This document shows positions 23,377 through 31,945 of a DNA stretch of 64,000 nucleotides, in pieces. The DNA is from Sinisalibacter lacisalsi (lineage in GTDB: Bacteria; Pseudomonadota; Alphaproteobacteria; Rhodobacterales; Rhodobacteraceae). Position 1 is the stretch's first letter. Every line of letters starts with the position of its first letter. Below the pieces are notes generated by a model that was given only the letters and a program-made list of their open reading frames with translations, was not told the DNA's origin and did no database searches. The position numbers and the translations under genes were made by a program. The stretch spans positions 208,501 through 272,500 of the forward strand of contig NZ_BMGI01000001.1 in the NCBI RefSeq assembly GCF_014640115.1, written 5' to 3'.

Positions 23377-24633
23377 TCATTTCGCATTCAGTTCACGGGC
23401 AAGCGCGCTGCCCGCATCGAGTGCGGCCTGCCGCGCCGCGGCCATTTCCTTCCACGCCGCCAAGGCTGGAGCACTCGCCTCGGGCATCGCTTCGAGTTCA
23501 ACGAGCGCACCCGCGATATCGCCCCGCTTCAGCGCCGCCTCGGCGCGCGACAGAACCGCATCGGGATCGTCGCCCTCGCGCGGCTCCAGCGACCGGGTGC
23601 CAAGCTGGCTGCGCAGGAAAGCGCTCATCCGGCTCATGCTTCCATCGTCGACCGCCGCCTGGATCGCCGCGTCCAGCGCTTCGCGCGCCGCCGGCGGAAA
23701 AGCCTCCTGCACGGCCGCGAGCGTGGGCAGGCCCGTCTCCGCCACCTCGGCGAGCGCCGCCGGTGCCGCAATGTCCATCGTCTCGCGCAAGTCGGCGAGC
23801 GCATCGGAAAACGGCTGGCCGGTGTCCAGCGCCGTCACAACGCGGGCGAGCGCAGCGCGCGCCTTTGCCGCCCTTGCCGCCTCGGCGGCTGCCTCCTCGA
23901 GTTGCCCGACGTCGGCCTGCTGCGCTTCGAGCGCGGCCAGTTCCGCCTCGAACATTTCGCGCAGGGCCGCCAGTTCGCGTTCGTAGGCCGCGGCGGCCGC
24001 CTGTGCGGCTTCCGATCCCTCCGGAGCCAGCCGCTCGACCGCATCCAGACGGTCCACGATGCCGTCGAGCCGGGCAGAAAGCGCGTCGAGCCGTTCGGTC
24101 ACCGCCGCGTCGAGCCGCGATACCTCGGTTTGCGTCGCCTCCACGGCCTGGACAAGCGAGGTGTCGGCTTCGAGCCCGGCCACCCGGTCGGCCAGCGAGC
24201 CAAGCCGGTCGTTCTGGCTTTCTACCATCGCCACAAGCGGATCTTCCTCCGGCGCGACCCCCGGGAACGGCCAGCCCTCCGGCACCACGTAACGCGCTGC
24301 GGCAAACCCGATCGCCGCCGCCGCGGCGCCCCCGAGCAACAGCGCCAGAAACACCCCCGCGCCGCGCCGCCGTGGTGCGGGTAACGGTTTGTCCGCCGCC
24401 TCGTCCGCGGGTTCGGTTTTGGCGTCGATGTCCTGAGGTTCTTCCCGGTCCGCGCCTTCGCCGTCCGCGGTCTCGCTGGCGGGATCGGAAGCGGCTCCAG
24501 CCTCGGACCCGGTCGTTTCCTCAGCCCCGGCAGCGGCGGTCTTTTCCTCGATAACCTCGGCGTCTTCCACCTTGTCGGAAGGGGGTGTCGCCTTCGTGCT
24601 TTTCCGGGTCGACGATTTCGGGTCTTCCGCCAT
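23377..24633 (-). CDS. Mic60/mitofilin-like inner-membrane protein
   Basis: About 418 residues. The N-terminal ~85 residues are acidic and disordered (rich in E, A, T, D). One membrane segment follows at ~92-112 (GVFLALLLGGAAAAAIGFAAARY), then a long coiled coil (~135-260, LADRVAGLEAD, RLDALSARLDGIV), and a C-terminal helical domain. This order and the position between hemD and hemY match the alphaproteobacterial Mic60 homologue (COG4223), which shapes intracytoplasmic membranes in studied species. The second of two adjacent ATGs (24633) has the better spaced AAGG. It is separated from the HemY-like gene by seven bases. Confidence 0.82.
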   Translation of the reverse strand: MAEDPKSSTRKSTKATPPSDKVEDAEVIEEKTAAAGAEETTGSEAGAASDPASETADGEGADREEPQDIDAKTEPADEAADKPLPAPRRRGAGVFLALLLGGAAAAAIGFAAARYVVPEGWPFPGVAPEEDPLVAMVESQNDRLGSLADRVAGLEADTSLVQAVEATQTEVSRLDAAVTERLDALSARLDGIVDRLDAVERLAPEGSEAAQAAAAAYERELAALREMFEAELAALEAQQADVGQLEEAAAEAARAAKARAALARVVTALDTGQPFSDALADLRETMDIAAPAALAEVAETGLPTLAAVQEAFPPAAREALDAAIQAAVDDGSMSRMSAFLRSQLGTRSLEPREGDDPDAVLSRAEAALKRGDIAGALVELEAMPEASAPALAAWKEMAAARQAALDAGSALARELNAK

Positions 24634-24722
24634 CATGCACCTTTCGAATCTCTGGGCATCGCCAAAGGCTCTGTCTTCATGTTTGCAAGCCTAACCATCG
24701 CCCTGACAGGCTACAAGGTGAC

Positions 24723-25397
24723 TTAGCCCCGCAGCCTCCGGGCCACGCGGTTGCGCATCTCTTCGCTCGTTGGCCGCGCGCAGACCTCCACGGCCTCCGC
24801 CCCCGTCGCCTCGTGCCAGGCTTCGGCCACGGCCGGGCTCATGGCGATGACAACCAAACCCGGACCCACCCGGACGACTTGGCTTCCAACCAAAGCCGCC
24901 GAACGCGGCGAGAACAGGGGTAGGATCACCTCGTCTTCCCCCTGGATCAAAGCTCGCGCCCGATCCGTCAATTTTCTCTCTTCCTGCCGGTAGATCACCA
25001 CTTCATGTGTCTCTATTCCGGAGGACGTGAGCCTTTCGGCCACATTCCCACGCGCATGTTCCCCGCGGATGTGCAGGAGCGGGCCGGCGCCGTCGAACCC
25101 GGTCAGCAACGACTCCGCGTCATCGGCCACGCGCATGATATCGGCGCCATGCGCCCGCGCCGCCTCCGCGGTGCGCGCCCCCACGCACCAGGCCGGCACG
25201 CCCTGCAAACGGGGAACAAAGCGCAACGCGTTGGCAGATGTGAGAATCACCCCGCGATATTCCGTCAACGCGGGCAATGCGCCGGTTCCGACAATGTCCA
25301 TCACCGGGGCGATCACCAAGTCGGCCACATCTTCAAACGGCTTGGAGAAGGCCCGCGATTGCGCCTCGGGACGGGTGAGCAGGAGCGTCGCGGTCAT
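24723..25397 (-). CDS. hemD: Uroporphyrinogen-III synthase
   Basis: A 224-residue HemD that cyclises hydroxymethylbilane to uroporphyrinogen III. The family is poorly conserved, but [10 protein letters not shown] at the start, [27 protein letters not shown] and a C-terminal [20 protein letters not shown] helix fit it well. ATG 25397 gives the conserved start [10 protein letters not shown] with GAGG upstream; the open frame continues 30 codons further without support. It leads the hemD / Mic60-like / hemY series and is divergent from tsaD with a 73-base gap. hemC, often a neighbour, is not here. Confidence 0.88.
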   Translation of the reverse strand: MTATLLLTRPEAQSRAFSKPFEDVADLVIAPVMDIVGTGALPALTEYRGVILTSANALRFVPRLQGVPAWCVGARTAEAARAHGADIMRVADDAESLLTGFDGAGPLLHIRGEHARGNVAERLTSSGIETHEVVIYRQEERKLTDRARALIQGEDEVILPLFSPRSAALVGSQVVRVGPGLVVIAMSPAVAEAWHEATGAEAVEVCARPTSEEMRNRVARRLRG

Positions 25398-25470
25398 AAG
25401 CGCCTCGCGGGATTGTCTGGGGCCCTCGGCGGTGTTACCTCGGCATGAACCCCATCGCAACTGGCGCGCC

Positions 25471-26568
25471 ATGACCAAAACCCTCACCGTACTCGGGCTG
25501 GAGTCGAGCTGCGACGATACCGCAGCGGCGGTCGTGCGTCACCGCGAAGGCGAAGCACCCGAGATTCTTTCCTCCGTCGTCGCCGGGCAAACCGCGCTTC
25601 ACGCCGATTTTGGCGGTGTGGTTCCGGAAATCGCGGCCCGCGCCCACACCGAGAAACTCGATCTTTGCGTCGAAGAGGCCCTATCCGAGGCCGGCCTTGG
25701 GCTCGATGAGCTCGATGCCATCGCCGTGACCGCTGGCCCCGGCCTGATCGGCGGTGTGCTCGCGGGTGTGATGCTCGCCAAGGGCCTCGCCGCCGGCGCC
25801 GGGTTGCCGCTGATCGGTGTGAACCACCTCGCCGGCCATGCCCTGACGCCCCGCCTCACGGATGAGGCCACCTTTCCCTACCTCATGCTCCTCGTTTCCG
25901 GCGGGCATTGCCAATTCCTCCTGGTCAAGGGCACCGACGATTTCACCCGGCTCGGCGGCACGATCGACGACGCGCCGGGGGAGGCGTTCGACAAGACCGC
26001 CAAGCTCCTCGCGCTGCCGCAACCCGGCGGCCCCTCCGTCGAAGCCGAGGCGCGCAACGGCGATCCCCGGCGGTTCGCCCTGCCGCGCCCTCTGCTCGAC
26101 AGGCCGGGCTGCGACATGAGCTTTTCCGGGCTGAAAACCGCGCTTCTGCGCGAGCGCGACAAGCTGCTGGAGCGCGATGGCGGCCTGCACGTGCAGGACC
26201 GCGCCGACCTTTGCGCTTCGTTCCAGGCCGCGGTGAGCGATGTTCTGGCCGAAAAATCGCGCCGCGCACTTGCCGAATACATGACCCTTTCCCCCGTCCG
26301 CCCCATCTTCGCCGTCGCCGGGGGAGTTTCCGCGAACATGACGATTCGGTCAGCATTAGATACTGTTTCTGCCGAATTCGGTGCCACCTTTCTTGCCCCT
26401 CCACTCAAGCTTTGCACCGACAATGCGGCGATGATCGCCTGGGGCGGCATAGAGGCCTTCCGTGCCGGGAGACGCGACGACATGACGCTTCAGGCCCGGC
26501 CGCGATGGCCACTGGACCAAAGCGCGCAACCCATGCTTGGATCGGGCAAGAAAGGGGCCAAGGCATGA
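25471..26568 (+). CDS. tsaD: tRNA N6-threonylcarbamoyladenosine synthase subunit TsaD
   Basis: A 365-residue member of the Kae1/Qri7/TsaD family, which transfers the threonylcarbamoyl group to A37 of ANN-decoding tRNAs. [13 protein letters not shown] at the start, [13 protein letters not shown] at about 47-59, and the metal-binding His119 and His123 in NHLAGHAL are all present. The C-terminal [10 protein letters not shown] motif closes the active site. ATG 25471 starts the conserved sequence. The frame extends back into hemD on the other strand, which is a shadow. Its stop overlaps gpsA (ATGA). The partner tsaE is also in this window. Confidence 0.97.
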   Translation: MTKTLTVLGLESSCDDTAAAVVRHREGEAPEILSSVVAGQTALHADFGGVVPEIAARAHTEKLDLCVEEALSEAGLGLDELDAIAVTAGPGLIGGVLAGVMLAKGLAAGAGLPLIGVNHLAGHALTPRLTDEATFPYLMLLVSGGHCQFLLVKGTDDFTRLGGTIDDAPGEAFDKTAKLLALPQPGGPSVEAEARNGDPRRFALPRPLLDRPGCDMSFSGLKTALLRERDKLLERDGGLHVQDRADLCASFQAAVSDVLAEKSRRALAEYMTLSPVRPIFAVAGGVSANMTIRSALDTVSAEFGATFLAPPLKLCTDNAAMIAWGGIEAFRAGRRDDMTLQARPRWPLDQSAQPMLGSGKKGAKA

Positions 26569-27515
26569 GCGCAATCTCGGTTCTGGGCGCGGGGGCGTTC
26601 GGCACGGCACTCGCCATATCCTTGGCGCGCGACGGACGCGCGGTGACACTCTGGGCGCGTGATCCCGCCGACATGGCCTTAACGCGACAGAACGCGCGCC
26701 GCTTGCCCGGCTTCCGCTTTCCCGAAAGCCTTGCCGTCACCGGGGATCTTTCCGAGGCGGTGAAAGCTCCGATCATTCTTCTCGCCCTGCCGCTGCAGAA
26801 GATGGCCCCGTTCCTCGAGGAAAACCGGGCGCATTTCACCAACCAGACTCTGGTAGCCTGTTCGAAAGGGGTCGAGATCAGCTCGGGCCGGGGGCCGGCG
26901 GAGATCATCGCGGAAATCTGCCCCGACGCCACGCCCGCTGTTCTCTCCGGGCCGAGCTTCGCCGTCGATATCGCCGCCGGGCTGCCAACGGCTCTCACCA
27001 TCGCCGCGCGAAACCCCGAACCGCTTCAGCGCGCGCTCACCAGCGCCAATATTAGGCTCTATCGGTCAACCGACATGACCGGCGTCGAACTTGGCGGGGC
27101 GCTCAAGAACATCGTCGCCATCGCCTGCGGCATCGCCATGGGTGCGGGGCTTGGCGAAAGCGCGCGCGCGGCGCTGATGACGCGCGGCTATGCCGAGATG
27201 AACCGTTTTGCCCGCGCCCGTGGGGCCGATCCGGAAACGCTGGCGGGGCTCTCGGGGTTCGGCGATCTCGCACTCACCTGCACCTCGGAGAAATCCCGCA
27301 ACTATGCTTTCGGGCTCGCGCTGGGCCGGGGAGACCGGATCAACGACGACGTGACAATCGAGGGCAGGGAAACGGCGAAAGCCGTCTCCAAGGCGGCGAA
27401 AACCGCCGGAATCGATATGCCCGTGGCCGAGATTGTCGTGGCCATCGCGGAAGGCAAGGTTACCATTACGCAAGCCGTCGAGATCCTGCTCTCGCGGCCC
27501 CTGAAGGAGGAATAG
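26565..27515 (+). CDS. gpsA: Glycerol-3-phosphate dehydrogenase, NAD(P)-dependent
   Basis: A 316-residue cytosolic enzyme that reduces dihydroxyacetone phosphate to glycerol-3-phosphate for phospholipid synthesis. The Rossmann motif [10 protein letters not shown] is at residues 8-17. [18 protein letters not shown] and the catalytic-lysine region [21 protein letters not shown] are typical. Length matches GpsA. The start overlaps tsaD by four bases, and the 3' end contains the AAGGAGG that serves the next gene. Confidence 0.96.
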   Translation: MSAISVLGAGAFGTALAISLARDGRAVTLWARDPADMALTRQNARRLPGFRFPESLAVTGDLSEAVKAPIILLALPLQKMAPFLEENRAHFTNQTLVACSKGVEISSGRGPAEIIAEICPDATPAVLSGPSFAVDIAAGLPTALTIAARNPEPLQRALTSANIRLYRSTDMTGVELGGALKNIVAIACGIAMGAGLGESARAALMTRGYAEMNRFARARGADPETLAGLSGFGDLALTCTSEKSRNYAFGLALGRGDRINDDVTIEGRETAKAVSKAAKTAGIDMPVAEIVVAIAEGKVTITQAVEILLSRPLKEE

Positions 27516-27516
27516 C

Positions 27517-27786
27517 ATGTTTGCCCTGATCTGCACCGACAAGCCCGGCGGCCTCGACATCCGCAAAGCCAACCGCGCCAAGCACCTCGACTATATCGCC
27601 GAAACCGGGGTGGTAATGCAGGCCGGGCCCTTTCTTGACGAAGCGGGCCAGATGTCGGGCTCCCTGGTGATCCTCGATCTCGACGATCGCCACGAAGCCG
27701 AGGCCTGGGCCAAGGGCGATCCATACGCCGTCGCCGGGCTGTTTGCCGAGGTTCGGATCGAGGAATGGAAAAAGGTGGTGGGCTGA
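27517..27786 (+). CDS. YciI-like (DGPF/EthD-fold) small protein
   Basis: An 89-residue protein of the YciI family, a ferredoxin-like dimer fold. The conserved His-Asp type pocket is suggested by RAKHLDYIAETG and MQAGPFLDEAGQMSGSLVILD, followed by WAKGDPYAVAGLFAEVRIEEWKKV. The function of this family is not settled. ATG 27517 is one base after the gpsA stop with AAGGAGG in place. Its stop overlaps the next start (TGATG). Confidence 0.88.
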   Translation: MFALICTDKPGGLDIRKANRAKHLDYIAETGVVMQAGPFLDEAGQMSGSLVILDLDDRHEAEAWAKGDPYAVAGLFAEVRIEEWKKVVG

Positions 27787-28205
27787 TGAATTACTGGCTG
27801 TTCAAGACCGAACCGGGCACCTGGGGCTGGGAAGATCAGGTGGCCAAGGGAGAAACCGGCGAGGAATGGGACGGGGTGCGCAACTACCAGGCCCGCAACA
27901 ACATGCGGGCGATGAAACTGGGCGACCTGGGGTTTTTCTACCATTCGGTGAACGAGAAGCGCATTGTCGGCATCGTCGAGGTCTGCGCCGAGGCGCATCC
28001 GGACAGCACCACCGATGACGATCGCTGGGATTGCGTCGACGTGAAGGCGGTGCGCCCCCTGGCCAGCCCGGTGACGCTCGACATGTGCAAGGACGATCCG
28101 CGCCTCAAGGACATGGTGCTGGTCAACAATTCGCGCCTCTCGGTGCAGCCGGTCAGTGCCGAGGAATGGGCCATCGTGCTCGAGCTCGCAGGCGAAAAAC
28201 ACTAG
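27786..28205 (+). CDS. EVE-domain protein
   Basis: A 139-residue single-domain EVE (PUA-like) protein. The family start MNYWLFKTEPGTWGWED is intact, and WDGVRNYQARNNMRAMKLGDLGFFYHS is the canonical core. EVE domains bind modified bases in nucleic acids in related proteins; a specific role here is unknown. Translational coupling to the yciI-like gene (shared A at 27786) makes gpsA-yciI-EVE one unit. Confidence 0.93.
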   Translation: MNYWLFKTEPGTWGWEDQVAKGETGEEWDGVRNYQARNNMRAMKLGDLGFFYHSVNEKRIVGIVEVCAEAHPDSTTDDDRWDCVDVKAVRPLASPVTLDMCKDDPRLKDMVLVNNSRLSVQPVSAEEWAIVLELAGEKH

Positions 28206-28262
28206 GCGGCGCCCCGATCCAGCCCCATACTGCGGCAGAATGTCGCGATTGGAGGGGCAAAC

Positions 28263-28658
28263 ATGGAAATTCTCAGCGTTCTCGCCGCAGCCCTCGCTGC
28301 CTGGCTTTTCGGTGCGGCTTGGTACATGGCGCTCTCCCGACCATGGCTTGACGCGGCCGGTCTCGAGCGCGACGAGCACGGGCGACCGAAAGACAATGCC
28401 GGCCCCTTGCCCTACATCCTCTCGGCGATCGCCATGGTTCTGGTGGCCGGGATGATGCGCCATATCATCGAACAGGCTCAGATCGACACGGTTCTGAAAG
28501 GCATCATGGTGGGCGGCGGCATCGGGCTTTTCATGATCTCGCCCTGGATCATGATCAACAATGCCTATGTCGGGCGGCCCTTCAGGCTCACGCTGATCGA
28601 CGGCGGATATGCCGTCTTCGGCAGCGCCATCATCGGCTCGATCCTGGTGCTTCTGTAA
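28263..28658 (+). CDS. DUF1761 membrane protein
   Basis: A 131-residue protein with four predicted membrane helices. The DUF1761 pattern is clear: an N-terminal helix with LAAWLFGAAWYMALSRPW, a short loop, and the C-terminal FRLTLIDGGYAVFGSAIIGSILVLL. GGAGGGG lies nine bases upstream of ATG 28263. Function is unknown. A strong terminator hairpin follows five bases after the stop. Confidence 0.85.
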   Translation: MEILSVLAAALAAWLFGAAWYMALSRPWLDAAGLERDEHGRPKDNAGPLPYILSAIAMVLVAGMMRHIIEQAQIDTVLKGIMVGGGIGLFMISPWIMINNAYVGRPFRLTLIDGGYAVFGSAIIGSILVLL

Positions 28659-28662
28659 GAAA

Positions 28663-28692
28663 AAGGAGGGTCCGACCCCTCGGACCCTCCTT
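28663..28692. terminator. Bidirectional Rho-independent terminator
   Basis: A perfect 12-bp stem (AAGGAGGGTCCG with CGGACCCTCCTT) closes a six-base loop. On the - strand it is followed by TTTTTCTT, the better U-tract; on the + strand only the stem's own TT follows. It ends the DUF1761 transcript and blocks read-through from the opposite strand. Confidence 0.75.
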
Positions 28693-28841
28693 CCACCCCA
28701 CGTGCTCCCTCAGCACCACACGTGTCTCTGAATAAGGGTCCGACCATCCTGGCCTTCTCAGCGACCTTAGAAAAACCCGCGCCGCACCGCAACCGGCGAT
28801 TACCTGGAATTTCTTTCAATTACAGTATGTTGCGCGCAAGG

Positions 28842-28855
28842 TTTCGTTAACGAAA
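28842..28855. repeat. 14-bp perfect palindrome TTTCGTTAACGAAA
   Basis: A perfect dyad directly beside the DUF2853 terminator. It contains GTTAAC but no second TTAA at seven-base spacing, so it is not a full CtrA site. It may be an operator or simply extend the terminator structure. Confidence 0.45.
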
Positions 28856-28878
28856 AAGGGCGGCCCGATGAGCCGCCC
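28853..28878 (-). terminator. Rho-independent terminator of the DUF2853 gene
   Basis: On the - strand GGGCGGC and GCCGCCC pair across a seven-base loop and are followed by TTTTTCG. It lies 22 bases after the DUF2853 stop. Confidence 0.75.
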
Positions 28879-28900
28879 CGTGTTGCCCTGCCCGGCAGGA

Positions 28901-29242
28901 TCAGCCGTAGACGCTTTCCTTCCCGAAATGCTTTGTCAGCATGTAGTAGACCACGGCGCGATACTTGTTGCGCTCCGAGCGGCCATAGGTCTCGATCACG
29001 GAATTGATCGCGTCCATCAGTTCGGGTCCATCCGCAAGCCCGAGCTTCTTGACGAGGAAGTTGTTCTTCACTGTCTCCAGTTCGTGATCTTGCCCCGCCG
29101 CCACGGTTGCGGCATCGGGGTCGTAGATCGACGGGCCGCACCCGATGGTCACCTTGGTCAGCAGGCCCATATCCGGCTCCATGCCGCACTTGTTGCGCAG
29201 ATCATCGGCATATCTCGCGATGAGGTCGTCACGTTTTCCCAT
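28901..29242 (-). CDS. DUF2853 family protein
   Basis: A 113-residue soluble, mostly helical protein with MGKRDDLIARYADDLRNKCG at its start and KYRAVVYYMLTKHFGKESVY at its end, which I recognise as the DUF2853 pattern. Function is unknown. GGGAGTG precedes ATG 29242, and its own terminator follows. The gene lies 108 bases downstream of ahcY on the same strand. Confidence 0.8.
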   Translation of the reverse strand: MGKRDDLIARYADDLRNKCGMEPDMGLLTKVTIGCGPSIYDPDAATVAAGQDHELETVKNNFLVKKLGLADGPELMDAINSVIETYGRSERNKYRAVVYYMLTKHFGKESVYG

Positions 29243-29350
29243 TGGTTCACTCCCAGTTCAAACACGGGCACACAGCCCCCCGCGACCGAGCGTAAGGTCA
29301 AAGTTGGCGCATCCAAAGGGGAAATTTCCCGGCAATTCCCCTGCGGGCTG

Positions 29351-30739
29351 TCAGTACCGGTAGTGTTCGGGCTTGTAAGGACCATCGACCGTGACGCCGA
29401 TATACTCCGCCTGTTCGGGCTTCAGCTCGGTGAGCTTCACGCCGATCCGGTCGAGGTGCAGCCGCGCCACCTTCTCGTCGAGGTGCTTGGGCAGGATGTA
29501 GACCTCGTTCTTGTACTGGTCGCCCCGCGTCCAGAGCTCGATCTGGGCCAGAACCTGGTTGGTGAAGCTCGCGCTCATCACGAAGCTGGGGTGGCCGGTG
29601 GCATTGCCGAGGTTCAGAAGCCGCCCCTCGCTCAGCAGGATGATCCGCGCGCCCGACGGCATCTCGATCATGTCCACCTGGTCCTTGATGTTGGTCCACT
29701 TGTGGTTTTTCAGCGCGGCGACCTGGATCTCGTTGTCGAAGTGGCCGATGTTGCCGACGATCGCCATGTCCTTCATCTCGCGCATGTGCTCGATGCGGAT
29801 CACGTCCTTGTTGCCGGTGGTGGTGACGAAGATATCTGCGCTGCTCACCACGTCTTCCAGCGTCACCACCTCGAACCCGTCCATCGCGGCCTGGAGCGCG
29901 CAGATCGGGTCGATCTCGGTCACCTTCACGCGCGCGCCGGCGCCGCGCAGGCTTGCCGCCGAGCCCTTGCCCACGTCGCCGTAGCCGCAGACCACAGCCA
30001 CCTTGCCGGCCATCATCGTATCGGTCGCGCGGCGGATGCCATCCACCAGCGATTCCTTGCAGCCATACTTGTTGTCGAACTTCGACTTGGTGACGGAATC
30101 GTTCACGTTGATCGCCGGGAAAGGAAGCTGGCCATCGCGCACCAGTTGGTAGAGACGGTTGACGCCGGTCGTGGTTTCTTCCGAAACGCCCTTGATCTGG
30201 TCGCGGACCCGGGTGAACCAGCCGGGACTTTGCGCCATCCGCTTCTTGATCTGGGCCTTGATCGCCTCTTCCTCCTCCGAGGTGGGCACCGGGATGATAT
30301 CTTCACCCGCCTCGGCGCGCGCGCCCAGCAGAACGTAGAGCGTGGCATCACCGCCATCATCGAGGATCATGTTGGGCCCGTCTCCGAACAGGAAGGATCT
30401 GTCGAGGTAATCCCAATGTTCTTCCAGCGACTGGCCCTTGATCGCAAACACCGGCACGCCCGACTGGGCGATCGCGGCGGCGGCATGATCCTGCGTCGAG
30501 AAGATATTGCAGCTCGCCCAGCGCACATCCGCACCAAGCGCCACCAGCGTTTCGATCAGAACCGCGGTCTGGATCGTCATGTGCAGCGAGCCGACGATGC
30601 GGGCCCCCTTGAGCGGCTTGGCCGCCCCGAATTCCTCGCGCAGCGCCATCAGGCCGGGCATTTCCGTCTCGGCGATATCAAGCTCCTTGCGGCCGTAATC
30701 GGCGAGCGCGATATCCTTCACGATGTAGTCCTGGGTCAC
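29351..30739 (-). CDS. ahcY: Adenosylhomocysteinase
   Basis: A 462-residue S-adenosylhomocysteine hydrolase that recycles SAH to adenosine and homocysteine. Conserved blocks include [37 protein letters not shown], the NAD-binding [10 protein letters not shown], and the C-terminal YKPEHYRY. The frame is open upstream, but GTG 30739 starts the conserved MTQDYIVKD and has GGAGG eight bases before it. In Rhodobacter, ahcY is linked to the regA locus, and here it lies about 1.2 kb from regA across the HD and lipoprotein genes. I found no SAH riboswitch in its leader. Confidence 0.97.
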   Translation of the reverse strand: MTQDYIVKDIALADYGRKELDIAETEMPGLMALREEFGAAKPLKGARIVGSLHMTIQTAVLIETLVALGADVRWASCNIFSTQDHAAAAIAQSGVPVFAIKGQSLEEHWDYLDRSFLFGDGPNMILDDGGDATLYVLLGARAEAGEDIIPVPTSEEEEAIKAQIKKRMAQSPGWFTRVRDQIKGVSEETTTGVNRLYQLVRDGQLPFPAINVNDSVTKSKFDNKYGCKESLVDGIRRATDTMMAGKVAVVCGYGDVGKGSAASLRGAGARVKVTEIDPICALQAAMDGFEVVTLEDVVSSADIFVTTTGNKDVIRIEHMREMKDMAIVGNIGHFDNEIQVAALKNHKWTNIKDQVDMIEMPSGARIILLSEGRLLNLGNATGHPSFVMSASFTNQVLAQIELWTRGDQYKNEVYILPKHLDEKVARLHLDRIGVKLTELKPEQAEYIGVTVDGPYKPEHYRY

Positions 30740-30851
30740 CTCGGGTGCCTCCGTACAAATGCTGTTTGGCGCGGAGTTACCACTCGAGCGGTGAACAGAC
30801 AATGACGCGCGATTGACTTGGGCGGTCATCGCGGCATTGTGCGCGCAAATC

Positions 30852-30963
30852 AAAGCGCTTGGGCTTAGTCCTGAAACAGGGACAAGCCGAAGCGCAGCGC
30901 AACACATGAGCGATGTGCGCGTCCCGCGAAAAGCTGTAAGTCAGGTTTTTCGCGGAACGCTTT
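30852..30963. repeat. Three-hairpin module in the ahcY / HD divergent region
   Basis: Three stem-loops follow each other. The first, 30855-30895, is interrupted: GCGCTT, GGCTT and CCTG pair with CAGG, AAGCC and AAGCGC. The second, near 30898-30920, has CACAT pairing with ATGTG. The third, 30924-30955, is CCGCGAAAA with TTTTCGCGG, a nine-bp stem. AAAGCG at the left end and CGCTTT at the right end are inverse copies. The compact design resembles a dispersed palindromic repeat unit, but no second copy was noticed in this window. Confidence 0.5.
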
Positions 30964-30974
30964 AGGAGGCTCGC

Positions 30975-31565
30975 ATGGCGGCACAACGCGCTTGGCAAAG
31001 AATGCTTTCGGGCCGCAGGCTCGACCTGCTCGATCCCACGCCGATGGACATCGAGATCGAGGATATCGCGCATGGCCTCGCCTTCGTGGCGCGCTGGAAC
31101 GGGCAGACCTTTGGCGACTGGCCCTATTCCGTGGCCGAGCACTCCCTGCTCGTAGAGGTGATTTACGCGGGAATAGAGCCTGATTCCCCGCCGAAATGGC
31201 GGCTCGCCGCCCTTCTGCACGACGCACCGGAATACGTGATCGGCGACATGATCTCGCCGGTAAAATCCGCCGTCGGCCCGAGCTATGGCGAGCTTGATGC
31301 ACGGCTTCAGGCGGCGATCAACATCCGGTTCGGCCTGCCCGCCGAAGTGCCGGGCAGGGTCAAGAAGGCGATCAAGAAGGCCGACCGCGTTTCGGCCTGG
31401 CTGGAGGCGACACAGATCGCCGGATTCTCCATTGCCGAGGCCGACAAGTTCTTCGGAAAGCCGAATCCCGCGATTATCGAAGGGATGACGCTGCACCTGC
31501 GCCCGCCGCGCGACGTGCGCGAGGCTTTCGTCGCCCGGCATGAAGAGTTGATGAAGGCGCTCTAG
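30975..31565 (+). CDS. HD-domain phosphohydrolase (YfbR-like)
   Basis: A 196-residue HD-superfamily hydrolase. Metal ligands are evident: His56 in VAEHSLLVE, His82-Asp83 in ALLHDAPEYVIGD, and Asp137 in KKADRVSAWLEA. YfbR-type members are 5'-nucleotidases for deoxynucleoside monophosphates; the actual substrate here is unproved. AGGAGG six bases before ATG 30975 is a strong ribosome site. The gene ends on CTAG, whose complement is also the stop of the convergent lipoprotein gene. Confidence 0.85.
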   Translation: MAAQRAWQRMLSGRRLDLLDPTPMDIEIEDIAHGLAFVARWNGQTFGDWPYSVAEHSLLVEVIYAGIEPDSPPKWRLAALLHDAPEYVIGDMISPVKSAVGPSYGELDARLQAAINIRFGLPAEVPGRVKKAIKKADRVSAWLEATQIAGFSIAEADKFFGKPNPAIIEGMTLHLRPPRDVREAFVARHEELMKAL

Positions 31566-31945
31566 ACCAACGCGCCGCAGATCTGTCCCGCGCTTCTTGC
31601 GGCTTGCCGCCAGCCGACGAAGCGATTTTCGCTGAAGGTCAGAACGAGATCACCCCAGGCAACCTGCCGGCTGATCCCTGCGCCGCAGCCGTCGAGCGTG
31701 AGCGCCCGGCCCGGACCAAGCTCACGGTCGAGCGCCGCGATCACGCCCTCCGGTGCGCGGCCGAAATCAACCCTGAGCGGGCTGTCGTCGACCGCTAGGC
31801 CCCCTTGATCCGGCGAAAATGTCACGCCCGTGCGCGGCGGTTTGTCAGCCAATACGGCCTCACCCCCCGTGCACCCGGCAAGGCCGAGAGCCAGAATGCA
31901 GACAGACCGGGTGCAGAGGCAGCGCACCCGCGGTGGCAGCCTCAT
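31562..31945 (-). CDS. Small predicted lipoprotein coupled to regA
   Basis: A 127-residue predicted lipoprotein with signal MRLPPRVRCLCTRSVCILALGLAGC, lipobox LAGC, then a soluble domain of about 100 residues containing LTLDGCGAGISRQVAWGDLVLTFSENRFVGWR. I do not recognise the family. ATG 31945 overlaps the regA stop (ATGA), so it should be co-translated with regA. In Rhodobacter the gene after regA is hvrA, a DNA-binding protein; this protein is unrelated to it. The 3' end overlaps the HD gene's stop on the palindrome CTAG. Confidence 0.75.
   Translation of the reverse strand: MRLPPRVRCLCTRSVCILALGLAGCTGGEAVLADKPPRTGVTFSPDQGGLAVDDSPLRVDFGRAPEGVIAALDRELGPGRALTLDGCGAGISRQVAWGDLVLTFSENRFVGWRQAARSAGQICGALV

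Noticed and set aside
28842..28855. TTTCGTTAACGAAA as a CtrA site
   Set aside because: Only one TTAA is present; no second TTAA occurs at seven-base spacing on either side.
30740..30974. A possible SAH riboswitch upstream of ahcY
   Set aside because: I looked for the conserved GAGGAGCGCTGC-type core on the ahcY strand and did not find it. The hairpins present have a different layout.
31562..31945. The gene after regA as hvrA
   Set aside because: The product has a lipobox signal and no H-NS-like DNA-binding region, so it is not HvrA despite the position.
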